Source of the DNA: JBKPIY01 sp046730475
GTDB lineage: Bacteria; Actinomycetota; Thermoleophilia; Solirubrobacterales; 70-9
NCBI GenBank assembly: GCA_046730475.1
Contig: JBKPIY010000017.1
Location: forward strand, 1 to 46,967
DNA: 46,967 nt
Direction of reading: 5' to 3'
Part shown: piece by piece, positions 16,636 to 25,490 of the stretch
Numbering within the stretch: position 1 is the stretch's first letter
How the letters are laid out: each line of letters starts with the position of its first letter
Program-made: the position numbers and the translations under genes
The notes under the pieces: model-generated
Seen by the model: only the letters and a program-made list of their open reading frames with translations
Databases searched by the model: none
What the model was told of the DNA's origin: nothing

Positions 16636-18228
16636 CTACACGCTGACGGCTCTGCCGACAAAGAACCCGTCGAGCTGGAGGATCCGGTCGATCGTCTCCT
16701 GCTGAACCGGGGCATCGGTGGTCAGGGCCATCACCGCCCGGTCCCCCTCGGGCTCGGCGCCGACGGCGGCGGAGACGATGTTGACGCCCTCGTCGCCGAA
16801 GGCGGTCCCGACCCGGCCGATCATCCCCGGCTGGTCGATGTAGCGGAAGACGGCGAGATGATCCGCAAACGGGAGGTAGAAGTCCTCGCCCAAAACCCTG
16901 ACCAGGTAGGGCACGTTCCGGGGGCCGACCCCGGTGCCCGCCACCTCGACCCGCTCGGGGCCGGAATCGAGCGTGACCGTGACCAGCTCGGTGAAGTCGG
17001 GCGAGGCGTGCTCGCGGGCCTCGATCAGCTCGATACCCCGCTCCTCGGCGAGGTGGGCCGCGTTCACAAGGTTCACGGGCTCCTCGGTGTGGCCGCGGAG
17101 GATGCCCGCCAGCACCGCGATCCCGAGGATTCGGGTGTCGTAGTCGGCGAGCCGGCCGCGGAACTCCGCCCGAACCGGACCGATCCCGCCATCGCTGAGG
17201 CCCTGGGCGAGGGCGCCGAGCTTCTCGCACAGGGGGACGAACGGCGCCAGGGTCTCCATCACCTCGGGGCGGACAGCGGCGATGTTGACGGCGGTCGTGA
17301 CCACCCCGCCGGTGAGGGCGGCGGTCACCTGCTCGGCAGTGACCACCCCGGCGCGGTCCTGGGCCTCGGCGGTCGAGGCGCCCAGGTGCGGGGTGACGAC
17401 GACGTCGTCGCGCTCGAAAATCGGATGCGAGGTGAAGGGCTCCTCGGGAAAGACGTCGAGGGCGGCCCCGGCGACCTTGCCCGACTCGAGCCCCTCGGTG
17501 AGCGCGTCGAGGTCGACCAGCTCGCCCCTGGCGCAGTTGACGATCCGGACGCCGTTGCGCATCTTCGAGATCGCCTCGGCGTCGATCAAGTTGACCGTCT
17601 CCGGTGTCTTCGGGAGGTGGATGGTGATGAAGTCCGAGCGCGCGTACAGCTCGTCGCTCTTCTCCACACCGTCGACGCCGAGCTCGCGGAACCGCTCGGG
17701 GGAGACGAACTTGTCGTAGCCGACCACCTGCATCTCGAAGGCCTGGGCGCGGTTGGCGACCAGCTGGCCGATCCGGCCGAACCCCACCACGCCCAGGATC
17801 TTGCCGTAGAGCTCGGTGCCGCCGAAGCGCGAGCGCTGCCACTCGCCGGCGGTGAGCGAGGCGTGCGCCTGGGGCACGCTGCGGCACAGGGCGAGCATCA
17901 GCGCCACGGTGTGCTCGGCGGCGGCGATCGAGTTCGCCTCCGGGGCGTTGGCGACGACGATCCCGCGGCGGGTGGCGGTCTCCACGTCGACGTTGTCCAC
18001 CCCGGTGCCGGCGCGGCCGATCACCTTGAGCCGGTCGGCACGGTCGATCAGCTCGCCGGTGAGCTTGGTGCCCGAGCGGATCAGGATCGCGTCGAAGTCG
18101 CCAATCCGCTCGGCAAGCTCACCGTCCTGCCATTCGAACCCAAGCTCGACGTCGAAGCGATCGCGCAGGAGCTCGACCGCGGCGTCGGCGATCCGCTCCT
18201 TGACCAGGACCTTGGGAGTGTCGGCCAT
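16636..18228 (-). CDS. serA: D-3-phosphoglycerate dehydrogenase
   Basis: First step of serine synthesis, oxidising 3-phosphoglycerate with NAD+. The 530-residue protein is the long actinobacterial type: catalytic/NAD domains (GRAGTGVDNVD, GVVGFGRIGQLVANRA, NCARGELVD, TPHLGAST with the catalytic His), then an intervening ASB domain (about 320-450) and a C-terminal ACT domain (about 455-530, VFRYIDQPGMIGRVGTAFG) that usually senses serine. The ATG at 18228 (MADTPKVLVKER) matches family length. The class V aminotransferase that ends 16 bases upstream probably acts on its product. Confidence 0.96.
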   Translation of the reverse strand: MADTPKVLVKERIADAAVELLRDRFDVELGFEWQDGELAERIGDFDAILIRSGTKLTGELIDRADRLKVIGRAGTGVDNVDVETATRRGIVVANAPEANSIAAAEHTVALMLALCRSVPQAHASLTAGEWQRSRFGGTELYGKILGVVGFGRIGQLVANRAQAFEMQVVGYDKFVSPERFRELGVDGVEKSDELYARSDFITIHLPKTPETVNLIDAEAISKMRNGVRIVNCARGELVDLDALTEGLESGKVAGAALDVFPEEPFTSHPIFERDDVVVTPHLGASTAEAQDRAGVVTAEQVTAALTGGVVTTAVNIAAVRPEVMETLAPFVPLCEKLGALAQGLSDGGIGPVRAEFRGRLADYDTRILGIAVLAGILRGHTEEPVNLVNAAHLAEERGIELIEAREHASPDFTELVTVTLDSGPERVEVAGTGVGPRNVPYLVRVLGEDFYLPFADHLAVFRYIDQPGMIGRVGTAFGDEGVNIVSAAVGAEPEGDRAVMALTTDAPVQQETIDRILQLDGFFVGRAVSV

Positions 18229-18244
18229 TCGACCTCTAGCCCAT

Positions 18245-19438
18245 CTAGGCGACCGGCTCGGGCGCCCGCCCGGCCTCGGAGAAAACGCGCTCCGCGGCAC
18301 CGGCGGCGGCCCCCGGCTCGACCTCGTGGCCGAGATCGCGGAGGGCCATCTCCAGCGCGCTCAGGGCAACGACGATGTCAAAGGCCCCGTAGTAGCCGCA
18401 ATGCGCGATCCGGACGATCCTCCCCTTCAGCTGCCCCTGGCCGCCGGCGGCGGTGACGCCGTACTTCTTTCGCATCCGCTTTGGCACCTCGGCGCCGTCG
18501 ACCGAGTCGGGGAGGCGGGCGGCCGTGACCACGTTCGCGTCGGGGTCGTCGGGGCCGAAACGCTCCAGCCCGATCGCCTCGACCCCGGCGCGGGCGGCGC
18601 GGGCGAGGATCGCGTGCCGCTCGAACACCCGGTCGAGGCCCTCGGCGAGGATCATCTCGAGGGCGACGTCGAGCGCCCGCCACAGGGTGACCGCGGGGGT
18701 GAACGGGCTGTTCGGCGGATCCTCGGCCTGGCCCGCCGCCGTCCTCCCCCAGTCGAAGTAGTAACGGCGGCCGGGGTGCTCGGCGGCGAGGGCGAGGGCG
18801 CGCTTGTTGGCCGAGGCGAAGGCGAGCCCGGGCGGGCACATCAGCGACTTCTGCGAGCCCGAGACGACCACGTCCACGCCCCAGTCGTCCTGCGGCAGGT
18901 CGGCTGCCCCGAGGCCCGAGATCGCGTCGATCGCGATCACCGCACCGTGGGCGTGGGCGACCGCGGTCAGCCCCCGGACGTCGTGGACGACCCCGGTCGA
19001 GGTCTCCGACTGGGTGGCGAAGACCACCCGCGGCGGGCGCTTCATCTGGCCGATCGTCTGGTCGAGCGCGGCGGGGTCGACCTTCTCCCCCCAGGGGACG
19101 TCGAGGTGGGTGACGTCCGCGCCGTAGGCCTGGCACAGCTCCAGCCAGCGCTCGCCGAATTTGCCGGCCGTCGCCACCGCAGCCGGCTCGCCGGGGACCG
19201 CGAGGTTGGCGACCGCTGACTCCATCGCCCCGCTGCCGGAGGCGGCGAAAGAGAGGATCTGGTTCTCGGTCTGGAAGATCGCCGGGAGGCGCTCGAGCGC
19301 CCTCGCGTAGCCCTCGACGAAGGCCGGGGCGCGGTGATAGGTGATCGGCTCCGCCATCGCCAGGCTCACCGCCGGCGGCAGCGGGGTCGGCCCCGCGGTC
19401 ATCAGGTAGTGCTTGTTGTAGAGGTTCGCTTCGGTCAT
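18245..19438 (-). CDS. Class V aminotransferase (serine-pyruvate/SerC-like), partner of serA
   Basis: PLP-dependent fold-type I aminotransferase, 397 residues. Motifs: LMTAGPTPLPP (12-22), AASGSGAMESAVANL, a DAISGLGA aspartate segment and the Schiff-base lysine in VSGSQKSLMCPPG (K197). It belongs to the serine-pyruvate/alanine-glyoxylate branch rather than classical SerC. It ends 16 bases before serA on the same strand, and no serC is in the window. The inference is that it supplies the phosphoserine (or serine) amination step, as proposed for similar serA-linked aminotransferases in other prokaryotes. A photorespiratory-type serine-glyoxylate role is the alternative. Confidence 0.88.
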   Translation of the reverse strand: MTEANLYNKHYLMTAGPTPLPPAVSLAMAEPITYHRAPAFVEGYARALERLPAIFQTENQILSFAASGSGAMESAVANLAVPGEPAAVATAGKFGERWLELCQAYGADVTHLDVPWGEKVDPAALDQTIGQMKRPPRVVFATQSETSTGVVHDVRGLTAVAHAHGAVIAIDAISGLGAADLPQDDWGVDVVVSGSQKSLMCPPGLAFASANKRALALAAEHPGRRYYFDWGRTAAGQAEDPPNSPFTPAVTLWRALDVALEMILAEGLDRVFERHAILARAARAGVEAIGLERFGPDDPDANVVTAARLPDSVDGAEVPKRMRKKYGVTAAGGQGQLKGRIVRIAHCGYYGAFDIVVALSALEMALRDLGHEVEPGAAAGAAERVFSEAGRAPEPVA

Positions 19439-19590
19439 CCGTCGACCCCCCGGGGCGCCCGGCGCCCTCGGAGGTCAAGAGTACTCAGCGGCGGCGCTGG
19501 ATTTCCGCCTGGCCCGGAGATAGATTGACCGGCGCCGCCGGAGCCGGTGCGAGACGGCGCGAAACGAGCCTCGACCAGGAGGAGTTCACC

Positions 19591-20211
19591 GTGTACCCAG
19601 TCAGCTTTGCCGCGGATCCTGCCCTGGAGGGCCGAAATCGGCTCACCACCTTCTTCCGCGCTCTAGTCTCGATCCCCTGGCTGATCGTCGTCAGTCTCTA
19701 CGGCATCATCGCCCAGATCCTCGCGGTGATCGCCTGGTTCGCGATCGTGTTCACCGGGCGCTATCCGCAGGGCCTCTACAGCTTCAACGCCGGGTTCGTC
19801 CGCGCGTACGCACGCGTCCAGGGCTTCTACTACCTGATGACCGACGAGTGGCCGCCCTTCGGCCTCGACGAGGAGCCCGGGTACCCGATCCGGGCTGGCG
19901 TCCCCGAGCCGCTCGACATCTACAGCCGGGTGAAGACGGGGTTTCGATTGATCATCGGGATCCCGGTGGCCATCCTGGCCTGGGTCCAGTCGCTGATCCT
20001 GAGCGTCGGCGCGATCATCACCTGGCTCGCGATCCTGTTCACGGCCAGGCACCCCGAGGGCCTGTTCAATCCGATGCGCTCGGCGCTCGCCTACGACACC
20101 CGGGCGTTGGCGTACTTCCTCCTGATCACCGAGGACTGGCCCCCGTTCTCGCTCGAGGAGGGCGGCGGCTCGGCCGGCGCCATCTCGCAGCAGAGCACTA
20201 CTCCGCAGTAG
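19591..20211 (+). CDS. DUF4389 membrane protein
   Basis: 206 residues from GTG 19591, chosen because AGGAGG lies 8 bases upstream; the frame is open further up to 19525, but that start has no ribosome site. Two homologous halves each contain a hydrophobic hairpin ending in FTGRYPQG or FTARHPEG and an (E/D)(E/D)WPPF motif (residues about 62-90 and 150-195). This is the duplicated DUF4389 arrangement. Four hydrophobic segments are likely. Function is unknown. A TAGATT box at 19521-19526 may be its -10. It converges on ilvC with only 6 bases between stops. Confidence 0.82.
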   Translation: MYPVSFAADPALEGRNRLTTFFRALVSIPWLIVVSLYGIIAQILAVIAWFAIVFTGRYPQGLYSFNAGFVRAYARVQGFYYLMTDEWPPFGLDEEPGYPIRAGVPEPLDIYSRVKTGFRLIIGIPVAILAWVQSLILSVGAIITWLAILFTARHPEGLFNPMRSALAYDTRALAYFLLITEDWPPFSLEEGGGSAGAISQQSTTPQ

Positions 20212-20217
20212 TTCTCC

Positions 20218-21222
<1,005 letters not shown>

Positions 21223-21233
21223 GGCGCGCCAGG

Positions 21234-22583
21234 CTACCGGGTGCCGGCCCCCGGCCCGCGGCTGACGTCCGCTCGCCGGATCTTGCCGGCGGCGGTGCGG
21301 GGAAGCTCGGAGACGAACTCGAATCGCTTCGGCACCTTGTGGGCCGCGAGGGCGCCGGCGCAATGGGCGCGGAGCGCCTCTGGATCGCCCGCCCGCCGGT
21401 CTGCCGGGACGATCACCGCGGTGACGGCCTGCTGCCACTCGGGGTCCTCGCGCCCGACGACGGCGGCCTCCGCGACGTCGGGATGGCGGAGGAGCACCTC
21501 CTCGACCTCCTCTGGCATCACCTTCTCGCCGCCGGTGACGATCAGGTCGTCGCTGCGGCCCTCGACCCAGAGGAACCCCTCGTCGTCAATCCGGCCGAGG
21601 TCGCCGGTGTGCAGCCAGCCATCCGCGTCGGCGTACCCGGGGGCGACCGTCGGTCCCTGGACGAGGATCTCCCCGTCCTCGATCCGCAAGTGGGTGGTGA
21701 GGAGGGCGCGCCCCGCCGAGCCGAGCTTGCGATCGGCGTCATCGGGCGACAGGGTCGCCACCTGCGAGGCCGCCTCGGTGAGCCCGTAGGTCTGGACCAC
21801 GCTCGCCCCCCGGCCGCGCGCCTCTTCGAGCACTTCGGCGGGCACCGGGCCGCCGCCGACCAGGATCGCTCGGGGAGCCGAGAGGTCGGCGCCCGCCTCC
21901 AGGAGGCGGGCCAGCGCCGTCGACACGAGCGAGATCAGGGTGACCCCGTCGCGCTCGAGCGCCTCCGCTACCCGGTCTCCGTCGAAGCCGTCGTGGACGA
22001 TCGCGGTGGTCCCGTAGATCACCGAGCGGAGCACGATCGAGAGCCCGGAAACGTGGAACAGCGGCAGGCAGCAGAGCCAGCGGTCACCGGGGTCGACGCC
22101 GAGGTTGAAGGCAGAGCCGATCGCGCTCCACAGGTGGTTGCCGTAGGTGAGGCCGACGACGCGGGGGGAGCCGGTGGTGCCGCTGGTGAGGATGTGGCAG
22201 CCGACGGCATCGAGGTCGTGCTCGCCGAGGAGGGGCAGATCGGCCTCGGTGGAGCCGGCGGACTCGGGGGCGTCGATCTCGAGCGCCGGGCGAACCTCGG
22301 CGAAGGCGCGGCGGCGCTCCTCGAGCGCCAGTCGGGGGTCGAGCGGGAAGGCGACGGCGCCCACCTTGGCGAGCGCGTGGAGGAGGACGACGTGCTCGAT
22401 CCCCGCCGGCAGCAACAGGGCGACCGTGGAGCCGCGCCGGGCGCCGCGGGCGATCAGGCGACGGGCGGCGCGGGTCGCCTCGCTCTCGAGCTCCCCGTAG
22501 GTCAGGTCGATGCCGTCGGCGGACAGCCCGATGCGCTCGGGCGAGGAGAGCGCGCGCTGGGCTAGCCAATTGTCAAGAAGCAC
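21234..22583 (-). CDS. menE: O-succinylbenzoate-CoA ligase
   Basis: Adenylate-forming enzyme that activates o-succinylbenzoate with CoA for MenB. 449 residues, with the AMP-binding signature HILTSGTTGSPRVVGLTYGN, QTYGLTEAA, the TGDLGRIDDEGFLWVEGR hinge and the catalytic lysine in PRTAAGKIRRADV near the C-terminus. The GTG at 22583 gives a normal N-terminus (VLLDNWLAQRA) and leaves 20 bases to the divergent menB start; the longer frame would overlap menB. Assignment as MenE rests on position among the men genes as well as family. Confidence 0.9.
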   Translation of the reverse strand: MLLDNWLAQRALSSPERIGLSADGIDLTYGELESEATRAARRLIARGARRGSTVALLLPAGIEHVVLLHALAKVGAVAFPLDPRLALEERRRAFAEVRPALEIDAPESAGSTEADLPLLGEHDLDAVGCHILTSGTTGSPRVVGLTYGNHLWSAIGSAFNLGVDPGDRWLCCLPLFHVSGLSIVLRSVIYGTTAIVHDGFDGDRVAEALERDGVTLISLVSTALARLLEAGADLSAPRAILVGGGPVPAEVLEEARGRGASVVQTYGLTEAASQVATLSPDDADRKLGSAGRALLTTHLRIEDGEILVQGPTVAPGYADADGWLHTGDLGRIDDEGFLWVEGRSDDLIVTGGEKVMPEEVEEVLLRHPDVAEAAVVGREDPEWQQAVTAVIVPADRRAGDPEALRAHCAGALAAHKVPKRFEFVSELPRTAAGKIRRADVSRGPGAGTR

Positions 22584-22596
22584 AGGGTTGGATAAT
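22570..22596 (+). promoter_or_regulatory. menB promoter in the menE-menB gap
   Basis: TTGTCA at 22570-22575 and GATAAT at 22591-22596 are separated by 15 bases. GATAAT ends 7 bases before the menB ATG, so the men transcript is probably leaderless. The same 20-base gap must also serve menE on the other strand. Confidence 0.5.
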
Positions 22597-22603
22597 CCCC
22601 CAG

Positions 22604-23482
22604 ATGCCCGGTCCGCACAAAGACGCGCCTCCGCGCGAGGAGCTCTATGGGCCAATCGAGTGGAGCTCGGCCGCCGGCTACGAGGACATCCTCTACGAGC
22701 GGGCCGAGTCGCTCGCGAGGATCACGATCAACCGGCCCGAGGTGCACAACGCCTTTCGCCCCCAGACGCTTGCCGAGCTCCGCGACGCCTTCACCCGCGC
22801 CCGGGACGATCTCGAGGTCGCCTCGATCATCTTCACCGGGGCCGGTGGGGAGTCGTTCTGCTCCGGCGGCGATCAGCGGATCCGCGGCGACGACGGCTAC
22901 ATCGGCGACGACGAGGTCGCGAGCAAGGGAGTCGGACGGCTCGACGTCGGCGACCTCCACGTCCAGATCCGTCGCCTGCCGAAGCCGGTGGTGGCGGCGG
23001 TCGCGGGCTACGCGGTCGGCGGCGGTCACATCCTCCACCTCGTCTGCGATCTCACCATCGCCGCCGACAACGCCCGCTTCGGGCAGACGGGACCGCGGGT
23101 GGGCAGCTTCGACGGCGGCTTCGGGGCCAGCCTCCTCGCCCGCAACGTCGGGGTGAAGCGGGCAAAGGAGATCTGGTTCCTGTGCCGGCTCTACGACGCC
23201 TCCGAAGCGCTGGGGATGGGCCTCGTGAACGCGGTCGTCCCGCTCGACGAGCTGGAGCGCGAGACGGTCGCCTGGTGCCGCGAGATGTCTCACCTCTCCC
23301 CTCTGTCGCTGCGGCTGCTGAAGGCGAGCTTCAACGCCGACGAGGACGGCCTCACCGGCATCCAGCAGCTCTCCCACGACGCCACCCTCCTCTTCTACAT
23401 GACCGAGGAGGGCCAAGAGGGCCGCAACGCCTATCAGCAGGGCCGCGCCCCCGACTTCTCCCGCTTTCCCAAGCGACCGTGA
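22604..23482 (+). CDS. menB: 1,4-dihydroxy-2-naphthoyl-CoA synthase
   Basis: Crotonase-fold enzyme that closes the naphthoquinone ring. 292 residues, with RITINRPEVHNAFRP (about 38-52), SFCSGGDQRIRGDDG in the oxyanion/bicarbonate region, GYAVGGGHILHLVCDLTIAA and the FGQTGPRVGSFDGGFGA segment conserved in MenB proteins. A hydrophilic N-terminal extension of about 25 residues precedes the fold. It leads a tight operon: menA starts inside its stop codon (GTGA). Confidence 0.96.
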   Translation: MPGPHKDAPPREELYGPIEWSSAAGYEDILYERAESLARITINRPEVHNAFRPQTLAELRDAFTRARDDLEVASIIFTGAGGESFCSGGDQRIRGDDGYIGDDEVASKGVGRLDVGDLHVQIRRLPKPVVAAVAGYAVGGGHILHLVCDLTIAADNARFGQTGPRVGSFDGGFGASLLARNVGVKRAKEIWFLCRLYDASEALGMGLVNAVVPLDELERETVAWCREMSHLSPLSLRLLKASFNADEDGLTGIQQLSHDATLLFYMTEEGQEGRNAYQQGRAPDFSRFPKRP

Positions 23483-24357
23483 AGATCTGGATGATGGCAG
23501 CGCGGCCGCGGACGCTACCCGCGGCGATCGCGCCGGTGCTGGTGGGTACCGCGGCGGCGGTCTACGCGTCGAACGACATCCGCTGGCTCGCGTTCGTCGC
23601 CGCTCTGGTCGGCAGCGTCTTCATCCAGATCGGGACCAACCTCGCCAACGACTACTCGGACGCCCGGCGCGGCGCCGATACGGTCGAGCGCCTGGGACCG
23701 GTGCGGGTGACCGCCTCGGGCATGGTGGCGCCGCGGCGGGTGCTGGTCGCAACCTGGGTCGCGTTCGCGGTCGCGGTCGCCGCCGGGATCGACCTGGCGA
23801 CGGTCGCCGGCGTCGTCATCCTCGCCGTCGGCGCGGCCTCGATCCTCGCCGGGGTCCTCTACACCGGCGGCCCGCGACCATACGGATACGCGGGGCTGGG
23901 CGAGCTGTTCGTCTTCCTCTTCTTCGGCCTGGTCGCCGTGAACGGCTCCTACTACGTCCAGCTCGAGCGCCTCGACTGGCTTCCCTTCGGCCTCTCGATC
24001 GCGGTCGGCTGCCTGGCGACGGCGATCCTGGTCGTCAACAACGTCCGCGACATCGACACCGACCGGCGCGCTGGCAAGCGCACCCTCGCGGTCCGGCTTG
24101 GGCGTCCCGCCACCAGGAAGCTCTACCTGGGGTTGGTCGCGGCCGCCTACGCGGCCCTGCTGATCACCCTCGCGGCCGAGAGTGGGCCGTGGTGGGCGGC
24201 GCTCGGCCTGGTCTCGCTGGCGCCCGTGCCCGCCGCCGCGACGCCGGTACTGACCCGAACCGACGGGCCGGCGCTGAACGGCGCCCTCGCCCGCACCGGC
24301 GCGGTCCTCGCCCTGTTCGGGGTCGCGGTCAGCGCCGGGCTGCTGATCGCGGCCTGA
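23479..24357 (+). CDS. menA: 1,4-dihydroxy-2-naphthoate polyprenyltransferase
   Basis: Integral-membrane UbiA-family enzyme that attaches the isoprenoid tail to DHNA. 292 residues, about eight or nine hydrophobic helices. The first Asp-rich motif is NLANDYSDARRGADT (about 54-68) and the second NNVRDIDTDRRAGKRTLAVR (about 184-203), both with the expected aspartates. The start is GTG, overlapping the menB stop as GTGA. menC begins 6 bases after its stop. Confidence 0.95.
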   Translation: MKIWMMAARPRTLPAAIAPVLVGTAAAVYASNDIRWLAFVAALVGSVFIQIGTNLANDYSDARRGADTVERLGPVRVTASGMVAPRRVLVATWVAFAVAVAAGIDLATVAGVVILAVGAASILAGVLYTGGPRPYGYAGLGELFVFLFFGLVAVNGSYYVQLERLDWLPFGLSIAVGCLATAILVVNNVRDIDTDRRAGKRTLAVRLGRPATRKLYLGLVAAAYAALLITLAAESGPWWAALGLVSLAPVPAAATPVLTRTDGPALNGALARTGAVLALFGVAVSAGLLIAA

Positions 24358-24363
24358 GCGGCG

Positions 24364-25473
24364 ATGCGCCTCGAAGCGATCGAGGTGATTCCCTACTCGC
24401 TCCCCTTCGGCGAGCCGTATGTCACCGCCCGCGGGCGCCTCTCCGCGCGCGAGCTGCTCCTGGTCCGGGTCCGTGCCGATGGGATCGAGGGCCTCGGGGA
24501 GACCACGGCGCTGTCACTTCGCGGCGGGCGCCCACTCGCCGGCATCGCCCGGGAGCTGCGGGAGGCGTGCGAGCCCGCCCTCGCCGAGGCCGCCCTGGAG
24601 CCGGACCGGATCTGGGCGGCGCTCGCACGCTGTCGCAATCGCGGGGCCGGGACCCAGGCACTCGCCGCGATCGACGTCGCCCTCCACGACCTGGCCGGAA
24701 AGGCGCTCGGCGAGCCGACGTGGCGACTGCTCGGGGCGAGCGCACCCCGCCCCGTCGTCTGCAACGCCACCCTCCCGATGGCGAACCCGACCGCGCTCCG
24801 GGCCGCCGCGGAGCGATGGGCCGCCGACGGCTTTCGCACCTTCAAGCTCAAGGTGGGGACGCCCGGCGACGTCGCCCAGGTTGCGGCGGCCCGAGAGGCG
24901 CTGGGACCGGACGCCCGGATCCGGCTCGACGCCAACGGCGCCTGGACGCTGCAGGAGGCCACCAGGCGGCTCCGGGCGCTCGCCCGCCACACGATCGAGC
25001 TGGTCGAGGAGCCGGTCGCGGGCCTCGAGGCGATGGCGCGGCTGGCACCCCGGACGCGGATCCGCTTCGCCGCCGACGAGAGCGTGGTCACCCCGCGCGA
25101 CGCGCGCGAGGCGATCGAGCGCGGCGCCTGCCAGCTCGCGGCGGTCAAGCTCGCCAAGGTGGGAGGGATCGCCGCCGCGCTGCGGCTCGCGGACGGGATC
25201 TCGATCTACCTGTCGAGCGCCCTCGAGGGACCGGTCGGGATCGCCGCCGCCGCCCACACCGCCCAGGCACTGCCGGGGGGCGGCCCCGCCCACGGCCTCG
25301 CCACCGAGCGGCTCTTCTCCGGGTCGGTGGGTATCGGCGTCCCGCTCGAGGGCGACCGCCTCGCCGTCGGCGAGCGCCCCGGACTCGGGGTCGAGATCGA
25401 CGAGGAGGCGCTGCGCGCGCGCCGGCTCTATTCGCCGGTGGCGCGACCGGCCCGGTGCCGGCCCCGCCTCTGA
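24364..25473 (+). CDS. menC: O-succinylbenzoate synthase
   Basis: Enolase-superfamily dehydratase making o-succinylbenzoate. 369 residues, with an N-terminal capping domain and a barrel carrying the catalytic pair: TFKLKVG (about 160-166, KxK) and AAVKLAKVGG (about 260-269). The metal ligands are in RLDANGAW, ELVEEPV and AADESV. All superfamily ligands are present. Related racemases share this scaffold, but position between menA and menD supports MenC. Confidence 0.92.
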   Translation: MRLEAIEVIPYSLPFGEPYVTARGRLSARELLLVRVRADGIEGLGETTALSLRGGRPLAGIARELREACEPALAEAALEPDRIWAALARCRNRGAGTQALAAIDVALHDLAGKALGEPTWRLLGASAPRPVVCNATLPMANPTALRAAAERWAADGFRTFKLKVGTPGDVAQVAAAREALGPDARIRLDANGAWTLQEATRRLRALARHTIELVEEPVAGLEAMARLAPRTRIRFAADESVVTPRDAREAIERGACQLAAVKLAKVGGIAAALRLADGISIYLSSALEGPVGIAAAAHTAQALPGGGPAHGLATERLFSGSVGIGVPLEGDRLAVGERPGLGVEIDEEALRARRLYSPVARPARCRPRL

Positions 25474-25490
25474 TCTAGCGTTCCCTGGCG

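Noticed and set aside
15922..18456. 844-residue open frame antisense to serA and the RTX gene
   Set aside because: It is a GC-bias shadow of well-recognised genes on the other strand, with no domain I recognise and an Arg/Gly/Ala-skewed composition. Similar long antisense frames at 3187-4782, 5756-7663, 28762-31302 and 31061-33685 were rejected for the same reason.
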